The notes below the pieces were generated by a model, which saw only the letters and a program-made list of their open reading frames with translations, made no database searches and was not told the origin of the DNA. From Ridgeia piscesae (taxonomy: Eukaryota > Annelida > Polychaeta > Sabellida > Siboglinidae), in assembly GCA_025642075.2 (NCBI GenBank), contig JAODUO010000525.1, positions 600,001 to 664,000 of the forward strand: 64,000 nt of DNA. Reading direction: 5' to 3'. Positions 55,601-64,000 of this stretch are shown piece by piece. Numbering within the stretch: the first letter of the stretch is position 1; each line of letters begins with the position of its first letter. The position numbers were made by a program, and so were the translations under genes.

Positions 55601-58282
55601 TCGCCTATGGAAAATGGAAATGTGATCTGACTCCATCAGTGTGAATGGTCTCAGTAGTCACATGATCATGTTGATGGCAGTCACTGTGAGTCACATGACA
55701 TAGCACCATCAATATGAGAGGTGTATGTGGTCAAAGGTGCACTTGTAATCTACACAATACTCCCGCTGGTCACTTTAAGTTGACCATAACTGCAGGAAAC
55801 TGCAGTTAACTTGACATAAAAGTAATTTGACTCAGTCACTGATGTAATCACACCTCGCATAACCTTGTCACAATCAAAGATTCATGCTTACATGCCACTG
55901 ATGAGTAGAAAGTGATATTAGTGCTTGTCCACATAATGGAGTCCAAGTATTAAAGTATTGATCCGACTAGGTTATTGTGCCCGTGACATGCTCAGTGGCC
56001 CAGGAGTCAGTGCAGAGACGTCTAACTGACTGCTGTCAACAGAAACTGTAGGCACCTGTCATGGTTCACGTCAGCTTTATGTAGAGACCCGTCCACCCGT
56101 CGGTAAAAACGAATATGGACGGGTAGAAATATGGGTGGACGGGTAAAAAAATGAAGGAGCCAAAAAAGGTCTTCCAAAACCATACATATTGTTAGTTATG
56201 CCTAGAAAGTGAGTGAAAATGGTGTCACATGTGTGTTTGTAGTCCATTTCAGGTCATCAGACACATTTAAAAGTTTGTAAACTGGCTTAACAGTTCATCC
56301 ACGTGACCACCAACATATGTGTGACTGGCAGTAATTTTATCCTGCATAAAGCCCTGGTTCCCGTTCACAGCAAGACAATGCATTCAGAAAATTCATGAAA
56401 TGTGACCGAGGAGACTGCACTGATAAAGTGTATAACATTTATTATTACAACGGTTCTATATTGTACTGACTTGTCCTGTTCGTGCTCTGTTGTGAACCAC
56501 TGATGGTGTTTTGCAGGAGTTCGTGCTGTGTGTTCATGCACTGCTGTTGTTTTGCAGGAATTCATGCTGTGTGTTCATCCACTGCTGTTGTTTTGCAGGA
56601 GTTCATGCTGTGTGTTCATCCACTGTTGTTGTTTTGCAGGAATTCATGCTGTGTGTTCATCCACTGCTGTTGTTTTGCAGGAATTCATGCCGTGTGTTCA
56701 TCCACTGTTGTTGTTTTGCAGGAATTCATGCTGTGTGTTCATCCACTGCTGTTGTTTTGCAGGAGTTCATGCTGTGTGTTCATCCACTGTTGTTGTTTTG
56801 CAGGAATTCATGCTGTGTTCATCCACTGCTGTTGTTTTGCAGGAATTCATGCCGTGTGTTCATCCACTGTTGTTGTTTTGCAGGAATTCATGCTGTGTGT
56901 TCATCCACTGTTGTTGTTTTGCAGGAGTTCATGCTGTGTGTTCATCCACTGCTGTTGTTTTGCAGGAGTTCATGCTGTGTGTTCATCCACCACTGCTGTT
57001 GTTTTGCAGGAGTTCATGCTGTGTATGGCAGAGGAGAAAGACCCTCGCAAGTGTCTCAACGAAGGCAAGGAGGTGACGAGATGTGGTGTGGAGTTCTTCC
57101 AGAAGTTGAAGAATACTTGTGCTGAAGAGTTTGCGTCATACTGGACCTGCCTGGATCACGCACGCTGGGACATGCACTTCAAGGAGTAAGGAATCTCATC
57201 GTAACACAAGAATTAGTGGTTGTAGCATTCTGAGAATGCAGTGATTTTAATTGTTTCACTTATTCTTGTGTGTAAAAAGCATTGCATGTTTGTAGTATCA
57301 TAATATTATACATGTATCACAACTGTCAAGAAAATGCATACATCCCAAAAATAAAGAAAAACATTTCAATTAAAATAATTCAACACCAGGGGACAGATGA
57401 CCAGTTTTACCCAAAAAATTAATCTTGTCGGCATTAGTGGTAGCAAATTTAATATTGTGTTAACCGAAGCTTCAGCCCCACATCATTGAGGTTATGCAGG
57501 GTTTTATGCAGTCCTAGCAAAAAATTTGTCCTGACCAAATTTTTGCCAGTCACACGTTTTGGTTGACACACGGATGTTAACTGTTAAGCCAGTTTACAAA
57601 CCTTAAATGTGTCTGATGACCTGAAATGAACTATAAACACATGTGACACCATTTACACTAACTTTTGAGGCATAACTGACAATATCTATGGTTTTGGAAC
57701 GTTTTTGCTCCTTCATTTTGTAGCCGTTCACAATGGGTTTTACCCATCCAAATGACGGGTGGACAGGTCTCTGCATAAAGCTACGAGGTCACGGCATCTG
57801 GGCTATTTGAAAAGAATTTCATGGTGGTATTCAACACTTTTAAAGCTCTGGAAACCGTCAATTGCACCAACCCTTCATGCCCACAAATAGCTCAAGGCTC
57901 TAAAACACCTTGGCCAGCAACCCTCTTGATTCTCCTCAAGGCTCAGATCTATTGGGGAAAAGAACCACATGTCTGTCCGTCCGTTCTATGGTGTGGCTGC
58001 ACCCACCACATTCCCACAACCGTGCTTATCAACAGTTACCATGTTTTTGTTTTCAGGTGTCGCAAGACTCGAGGTATCTTTGACAAGTGTGTCTTTGAGA
58101 AGCTTGGAATAGAAAAACCCGAACTCGGCTACTTCTCCAAAGTGCGGGTTCACGACACAAAACGTCTCAAGCCCAAGCGGGATATTCCCCTGCCCGAACC
58201 GACCCCTGACCCCCCGAGGGCCGAAGATGTTCCAGTGCCCGAAACTGCAAAACAAGGCAGTCGCTTCTTATTCTACCCGTGA
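52562..58282 (+). CDS. NDUFA8: Complex I accessory subunit NDUFA8 (twin CX9C protein)
   Basis: An intermembrane-space accessory subunit of NADH:ubiquinone oxidoreductase, imported and oxidised by the Mia40 relay. Three exons, join(52562..52690, 57010..57185, 58057..58282), give 531 nt and 176 aa (vertebrate protein 172). All four CX9C half-motifs are present: C-DFQCKEFML-C, C-LNEGKEVTR-C, C-AEEFASYWT-C and C-RKTRGIFDK-C. The first is split across the exon 1/2 junction and contains an extra Cys. The C-terminus ends GSRFLFYP like the family's GSRFYF. There is no cleavable presequence, as expected. The exon phases are 0 and 2 (GA/gtaagg, cag/GTGT). It is head-to-head with MRPL22. The acceptor of exon 2 is preceded by 12 tandem copies of itself. 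Confidence 0.96.
52691..54758 (+). other. NDUFA8 intron 1, first part
   Basis: AT-rich intron with many 'caattcca'-like phrases at 53380-53460 and 54420-54560, an old simple-sequence-like region. No gene is recognised. Confidence 0.4.
54759..55065 (-). mobile_element. MITE copy 3, reverse orientation
   Basis: About 307 bp from 'gggctttatgcagg' to 'gtgcataaaaaaagc', with the family interior in reverse order ('agtcacacatgttttggtgg', 'ttaactgttaagccagttt'). Confidence 0.75.
55066..56073 (+). other. NDUFA8 intron 1, second part
   Basis: About 1 kb of unique AT-rich intron between two MITE copies. Nothing is recognised. Confidence 0.4.
56074..56354 (+). mobile_element. MITE copy 4, forward, upstream of NDUFA8 exon 2
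   Basis: 281 bp from 'gctttatgtagagacccgt' to 'tcctgcataaagccc', close to the copy at 40574. It lies 655 bp upstream of exon 2, opposite in orientation to the copy downstream of the exon. Confidence 0.8.
56511..57009. repeat. 41-bp minisatellite of duplicated NDUFA8 exon 2 acceptors
   Basis: Each unit is gttcatccactgctgttg-ttttgcag followed by GA(A/G)TTCATGCTGTGT, that is, the full 3' splice site plus the first five codons of exon 2. Exon-like first bases fall at 56517, 56558, 56599, 56640, 56681, 56722, 56763, 56804, 56843, 56884, 56925 and 56966, then the true one at 57010. Most steps are 41 bp; one is 39 and the last is 44. All three forward frames are open through the array. Confidence 0.97.
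57010..57185 (+). CDS. NDUFA8: NDUFA8 exon 2
   Basis: A 176-nt exon, EFMLCMAEEKDPRKCLNEGK through WTCLDHARWDMHFK, phase 0 in and phase 2 out (GA/gtaagg). The last acceptor of the array is chosen because only it is followed by ATGGCAGAGGAG, giving family-conserved residues right after EFMLC. Confidence 0.94.
57499..57781 (-). mobile_element. MITE copy 5, reverse, downstream of NDUFA8 exon 2
   Basis: 283 bp from 'gggttttatgcagtcc' to 'ggacaggtctctgcataaagc'. It is in inverted orientation to the copy at 56074-56354, so the two could pair in the pre-mRNA around exon 2. Confidence 0.8.
58057..58282 (+). CDS. NDUFA8: NDUFA8 exon 3
   Basis: A 226-nt exon after tttgttttcag. It completes Glu, then CRKTRGIFDKCVFEKLGI, a Lys/Pro/Glu-rich tail and GSRFLFYP before TGA. 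Confidence 0.95.
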
Positions 58283-58484
58283 GAACTGGTCGTAGCATTT
58301 AGGTACATGGATTCAGCATCCAGATGGAATCATTGTTAAACTTTGCAAGATGTTTGGAACATGTGTGGATGGTCACAAAATGTTCTGTCCATAGAACAGC
58401 TACTTAACGTGTGGAGTTAGTGCAACTGTCATGCACGAAATGGTTGAATTGACAACAGTGCTGCCAAAGTATCTGCTTTATGTA

Positions 58485-58490
58485 AATAAA
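58485..58490 (+). terminator. NDUFA8 poly(A) signal AATAAA
   Basis: First canonical AATAAA after the stop, 203 bp downstream. Confidence 0.65.
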
Positions 58491-58715
58491 AAACAACTGG
58501 ATATAGCCAAAGGTGTTTGCAGTGTTCTTATTAACATTACATATATGCTCATATGGCAATAAATAAATAATTTGCTTTTAGCCAGCTCAACATGATGATA
58601 TTATTTTTCTCTCTAAAAATATTGTCTTTGAATGTTTTGACCAAATCTCAGATTTCGTCATTGAAATATTCATTGATAAACCTGTTTCAATTAAGCAACA
58701 TTTTGTAAAAAAAAA

Positions 58716-58914
58716 AAATACATTCAAGGGTGGTTATTACAAATACATTCAAGGGTGGTTATTACAAATACATTCAAGGGTGGTTATTACAAATACATTC
58801 AAGGGTGGTTATTACAAATACATTCAAGGGTGGTTATTACAAATACATTCAAGGGTGGTTATTACAAATACATTCAAGGGTGGTTATTACAAATACATTC
58901 AAGGGTGGTTATTA
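58716..58914. repeat. 25-bp minisatellite, 8 copies
   Basis: Perfect copies of 'aaatacattcaaggg' plus 'tggttattac' between an A-run and a T-run, downstream of NDUFA8. Confidence 0.97.
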
Positions 58915-59950
58915 CATTTTTTTTAAAGAAAAGGCTGTTTTCTGGAATATTTATGTCGGAGTGTTTACTTGTGGGATTATTTGATGTGTGAATGAAAGTG
59001 AAGGAATCGTGCAGCATCCTGCGATGTAGATGATTGTTGATGTCAACAGGCCGCACCTGTTGCTCTCAACATGAAACATTTCATATGATAATGTTTTGCC
59101 CACAACCACAGTGAACCTAATGTTATGATATTAGCAATCTAAAATTAATGTATCCATTGCAGTTTATTAAATAAAAACGACTGGATGTCTAGGCTACACA
59201 CCAAGGAGGACGCTCAACTGCCCACTGTTGAACTACCAACAGAGTGCAGCAGACACATCACACACAAGCTTAAGTAGGAAATCAACAACTTCCTAATAAG
59301 CAGTAGCCCTGTGTTATGTTGATGTGTCTGATAACAAGTGTGTTGTTAGGCAAGAATAGATTCCATTCTATGGCAATACATGCACACTAATGCCATAAAA
59401 CATATTCAGTGAATGTACAACATCCAGAACTTGTACCACCATCTAAAGACAATTACGCATTTCATTCACTGAACCAAGCTAAGCATCTAGAGTTGTTATA
59501 AAATGCTAGCCTTCTTGTTGTCATTGATTCCATAGCATCGTATGTCCCAATTTCACTACAGCCTGTATATGGCTGAGTAATAATACTACAGGAACATCAT
59601 AAACTGGCAGTGAATAAAGGATCTGTACGAGACATCATTACATTGTTGGAATGTCAAGAGTGGGAGACTTGCACACACCTGGAGCCATGAACAGCTTCAG
59701 GTTTATAATTATTCATTAAAAATGCATGTTACCTGAGACCCAGTTTAATAGCGGAGATAAACTGATGTGATGGACACAATTGATCCCGTTAGGCACAAAA
59801 GAAGACACTATCTGATGACAGTACAGTCTGTCTTGTAGGTGATTGGCCAAATCAGATTAAGTTAATCTATTGGCTGTGTCATACTGGATACAAACAAATT
59901 ATCTTGAAAAGAAACTGCAAGTAATCCAGTAATAAGGAGAGAGTACATAA
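58915..59950. other. Intergenic, no gene recognised
   Basis: About 1 kb of AT-rich sequence between two tandem arrays. Nothing supported. Confidence 0.4.
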
Positions 59951-61275
59951 GAAGAGAAAAGAGACTACATAATGAGAAGAGACTACATAATGAGAAGAGA
60001 CTACATAATGAAAAGAGACTACATACTGAAAAGAGACTACATACTGAAAAGAGACTACATACTGAAAAGAGACTACATAATGAGAAGAGACTACATAATG
60101 AGAAGAGACTACATAATGAAAAGAGACTACATAATGAAAAGAGACTACATAATGAAAAGAGACTACATAATGAGAAGAGACTACATAATGAGAAGAGACT
60201 ACATAATGAAAAGAGACTACATAATGAAAAGAGACTACATAATGAAAAGAGACTACATAATGAAAAGAGACTACATAATGAGAAGAGACTACATAATGAG
60301 AAGAGACTACATAATGAGAAGAGACTACATAATGAGAAGAGACTACATAATGAGAAGAGACTACATAATGAGAAGAGACTACATAATGAAAAGAGACTAC
60401 ATAATGAGAAGATACTACTTAATGAAAAGAGACTACATAATGAAGAGACTACATAATGAGAAGATACTACATAATGAAAAGAGACTACATAATGAGAAGA
60501 GACTACATAATGAGAAGAGACTACTATAATGAAAAGAGACTACATAATGAGAAGATACTACATAATGAGAAGAGACTACATAATGAGAAGAGACTACATA
60601 ATGAAAAGAGACTACATAATGAAAAGAGACTACATAATGAGAAGAGACTACATAATGAGAAGAGACTACATAATGAGAAGATACTACTTAATGAGAAGAG
60701 ACTACATAATGAGAAGAGACTACATAATGAAAAGAGACTACATAATGAAAAGATACTACATAATGAGAAGATACTACTTAATGAAAATATACTACATAAT
60801 GAAAAGATACTACATAATGAAAAGAGACTATATAATGAAAAGAGACTACTTAATGAAAAGATACTATATAATGAGAAGAAATTACATAATGAGAAGAAAC
60901 TACATAATGAAAAGAGACTACATAATGAGAAGAGACTACACAATGAGAAGATACTAGATAATGGGAAGATACTACATCATGAAAATATACTACATAATGA
61001 AAAGATACTACATAATGAGAAAATACTACATAATGAAAAGATATTACATAATGAGAAAATACTACTTAATGAAAAGAGACTACATAATGAAAAGATACTA
61101 CATAATGAGAAGATACTACATAATGAGAAGAAGACTACATAATGAAAAGAGACTACATAATGAAAAGAGACTACCTGGTACATAATGAGAAGATACTACA
61201 TAATGAGAAGGTACTACATGATGAAGAGACTACATAATGAAAATATACTACACAATGAGAAGATACTACATACTA
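59951..61275. repeat. 18-bp minisatellite, about 70 copies
   Basis: The unit is 'agactacataatgagaag' with sub-blocks differing at one or two positions (tactg for taatg, atactac for agactac, tactta for tacata). The 18-bp length keeps frames open, giving spurious RDYIMR-type reading frames. There is no promoter, splice or codon evidence for a gene. Confidence 0.97.
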
Positions 61276-61284
61276 TGCTCCAAC

Positions 61285-61425
61285 TAAAAAGCCACCAAGG
61301 TATCGAAAATATGAAGAAAATAGCCAAAGCTTTGTTGTGCTGGCCAGATATGAATGTCACCAAAGTAGAGAAGGAAATCTGGTGTGAAATAGAAAGCACG
61401 CACTGTAGAAAGTGGAGTGTGACAT
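61285..61425 (+). pseudogene. Possible Ty3/gypsy integrase zinc-binding fragment
   Basis: A short reading, KSHQGIENMKKIAKALLCWP then DMNVTKVEKEI, resembles the HHCC region of gypsy-type integrases (SHxGxxxT...WPGM...I). No other pol segments or LTRs are recognised nearby, so it is an isolated fragment adjoining the 18-bp array. Confidence 0.5.
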
Positions 61426-61439
61426 GGCATCATGATTGA

Positions 61440-63348
61440 AGAACTACAGATGCATTACTGGATTTTATTATCAACTAGCTGCACAACTGAAAGTTCCTTA
61501 GTGATCATGAGAGCATATATGGCACTATAATTAGCCTCCTTGTGCATTAGCAGAGTAATCGCAATAAATTCATCCATCAATGTCGGATCACCATTTGTAG
61601 TCACACACATTACCGTGGAACTGATCACAGAACTTTCATAATACCATGCCCATGATGATGTAAAATTTTACAAGTTGTAGTGACTAAGCAAATTTTGTGA
61701 TTGTTTATGTTGTAAGTTGCAATGGGCCTATGGGAGTATGGTTGCTGACATCACATAATATGAATATAAAACAACTTACATGCATGTAATAAAAATTTGT
61801 GTAATCCAGCTGAGACCGACACTACAAATGCTAATGAATGGTTGGCCACAATTTATGGGTTTATGTGCATTCTAAGCTAGATTAGTATTATCACTTTGGC
61901 TGACTATCTTGGATGAGTAGAAACTGTTGATGTATGTCAGCCTTTCTATGAAAATGGAGCTGTCCTTATAACAAATTATGCATGTGTGTCTTCAGCAAGG
62001 CTAGTCTAGTAAACAACAGGTACATTTAAAATTATAATTGGAAGTACATTGTAGTTAGCTTGTATTCATAGTTTTGTTAACATATTAGATGCATAAATGC
62101 AAAAAAATACCTTTTTTCCTTTCTCAGAAAAAATTAAACAGACAAATATTGATCTGACATGGTTGGGTTGTATAGGAGCCTATACATGATTATGGTAACA
62201 GCACCTTGAGAAATATAAACAATCTACTTGCATAAATACAACTATACTCTAAAATTATTGCACTGCAGGTCTCGCAAGCTTGGCAGTGAGGATGACTGAA
62301 TTACATGTGGCACTATGGAATATATTATTCATGGCTCCAAGACTTGGTTATGTTGAAAGAAATTAGTTTACACAGATGACGGATCATTTAAAATGCTATG
62401 CTTCAAGGAAAATTAATTTCTTACAACACAATTTTAGCAATAGCAAATGTCAGTTTCAATGTATGGCAATATGTGATAATGATTCTTAATGGCTAGCAAT
62501 GACAATGATTCACAGCACATCAAAATGGCTATGCAGGCAATGTATCATAATATGTGATAATGCATGGCAGTGGGAATATTACTCATATTATATGGCAATG
62601 TATTGACATTGCAATGACTCACAAAATATGGCGATGCATGAGAATACAACTCAAAAAATATGGGAATGACTCACAACTTATATGAAAATGCATGGCAAAG
62701 ACTCACACTATATGATAGGATTGTATAGCAATGCCTAGCAATGGCAAATGTATGACAATATTTGCAAGTGATTTCTTTGTCCATTTCATTTTAGATTTAT
62801 AGCACTCTTGTCAACATTTTAAGACACTGTTACATTTGGCATTTTCCCGGGTACATGTCAGATGACCAACAATATGGCATTGCCACTGGCCAACAATTTA
62901 GATAAATTGAAATAGCAAATAAAATTATATAATGAATGTATAAAATATATTATATTAAAATTAAACCACTTTAAAAATAAAATAAATTACAGAAAGATCT
63001 GACCACAAGCAGGTAACCCATGTGGCACAATAACTTTCAACGCATAATACAAAAAAGTATGTACACGCTACACACAGTACACACAGGCTGTGCCTGCCTG
63101 TGTAATGGTTTATGGTTGTCCTTGGCAACTGTCACGCCGTCTCTAGCTGGAGCAGCCGGAAATGTCATAATACGCATGCTTCGACGGGAACTGTGGGATT
63201 AAATTCCGAGTAGACGAACGAAAACAAAATCGTAGAAATGTTGGTTCGCGTTCAAAACCGTCGGAATAAATGTATTTAATTAATTGTAGACGTCGTGAAA
63301 AAGACAATTAAATTTGTAATTTGGTAGACCATAGTATAGACCACGACC
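61440..63348. other. Intergenic and TRAF3IP1 promoter region
   Basis: AT-rich. At 62470-62760 there is a degenerate repeat of phrases such as 'atatgtgataatgcatggc' and 'atgactcacaa', an old tandem array. The last 200 bp before the TRAF3IP1 ATG gain CpGs. No TATA box is evident. Confidence 0.45.
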
Positions 63349-63495
63349 ATGGGTGAAAAAGCGAACGGGAGATTGGATCCGAAGATTATGAAGAAAACCC
63401 AAGACACGCTGGGCAAAATAATCAAAAAGCCCCCACTCACAGAGAAACTCTTGTCGAAGCCGCCGTTTAGATTTTTACACGATATTATAACAACC
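63349..63495 (+). CDS. TRAF3IP1: IFT54/TRAF3-interacting protein 1, first coding exon (partial gene)
   Basis: IFT54 is a subunit of intraflagellar transport complex B and also binds microtubules and TRAF3 in vertebrates. This exon codes 49 residues from ATG at 63349. A short extra leader ([11 protein letters not shown]) is followed by the conserved start of the N-terminal calponin-homology-like domain ([20 protein letters not shown], then [12 protein letters not shown]). It ends ACC/gtaagt in phase 0, the same place as the vertebrate ITE/V boundary. The rest of the gene lies beyond the window edge. Confidence 0.92.
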
Positions 63496-64000
63496 GTAAG
63501 TAATGTGGAGATTTTATGTTGTTTTAATAGCCTGTCACCGAATTTACAATTGACGTAATGTGTCATTCACCTGACAGCAAACGGACGATTACTGAGTCTA
63601 AGACCGGCAGTCTTGGTTTCAGCAGAAATTATACTGATAGCAGACCGGCGTAATACTATTACTAATGATACTGACTTGGCGTTTAATCAACATATTGCAT
63701 AACTACTGTTTAAAAATTGTCGAAACTTTCAAGTTCATAATAGTAATAAAGGACTTATTATAAAATACGAGCTCTCGTCATAAGGCTAAGCTACGGTGAC
63801 AGCCAGTAGAACAACACTCAATAGAGCTAGTTCAACATGTGTGCAGCAAGTCACAGCAGGTTTTTAGTCGACGGCTCTGTTTGAGCTAAAAATCATAATT
63901 GCATGATCCCTGTGTTTATGTTGCTCATCTTGATATCATTGAACTGCAATGTTTAACCATGCTTCACCACTGTTCGCACCATTGCCATGCAGGCCAGGAT
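63496..64000 (+). other. TRAF3IP1 intron 1, start
   Basis: 505 bp after the gtaagt donor. No second exon is recognised before the window ends. Confidence 0.5.

Noticed and set aside
56482..57189. A 235-residue Cys-rich protein encoded across the NDUFA8 acceptor array
   Set aside because: The frame is open only because the repeat unit lacks stops. The conserved part starts exactly at the exon 2 boundary and upstream copies are splice-site duplicates.
59972..61185. Long proteins of RDYIMR or HNEKRL repeats
   Set aside because: 18-bp tandem repeat without stops; no gene structure, codon bias or flanking signals.

Overview
This window looks like nuclear DNA of an invertebrate metazoan, possibly a mollusc or other lophotrochozoan, but the taxon cannot be fixed from sequence alone. 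The evidence is AT-rich introns of 0.2 to 15 kb with GT/AG boundaries, animal single-copy orthologues with conserved exon phases, tRNA-derived SINE-like sequences, several DNA-transposon relics, retroelement fragments, and an extreme load of tandem repeats. There is no bacterial-style gene organisation.

Layout. At 0.5-4.0 kb, two small two-exon genes for Gly/Cys/His-rich proteins of unknown function diverge from a shared 660-bp promoter region. At 4.3-5.6 kb lies a decayed non-LTR reverse transcriptase. From 7.2 to 43.0 kb, on the minus strand, is a GPATCH8 orthologue (G-patch and C2H2 zinc finger, then a 4.3-kb last exon coding Lys-rich, RS and poly-Gln tracts). Eight coding exons join in frame to a predicted 1,679-residue protein, and a possible alternative TATA-driven first exon sits near 36.3-36.5 kb. 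At 45.9-52.5 kb, also minus, is MRPL22 (mitochondrial ribosomal protein uL22m, seven coding exons). It is head-to-head with NDUFA8 (complex I accessory subunit, plus strand, three coding exons, 52.6-58.3 kb), with about 67 bp between the two start codons. At 63.3 kb the first exon of TRAF3IP1 (IFT54) starts on the plus strand and runs off the window.

The most striking feature is how minisatellites sit on splice sites. NDUFA8 exon 2 is preceded by 12 tandem copies of its own 3' splice site plus the first exon codons. The GPATCH8 zinc-finger exon is bounded on one side by 13 copies of its own acceptor and on the other by about 70 copies of a 29-bp unit that runs into its donor. MRPL22 exon 7 and GPATCH8 exon 5 also have arrays within about 35 nt of a splice site. 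In GPATCH8 most decoy acceptors lead to a stop after four codons. In NDUFA8 every decoy reads open through the array. This reads as repeated local amplification of exon-intron junctions.

The named genes belong to unrelated housekeeping processes: RNA processing, mitochondrial translation, complex I assembly and ciliary transport. The only apparent functional grouping is the mitochondrial pair MRPL22/NDUFA8 sharing one promoter interval. All calls come from reading the sequence; no database search was run.
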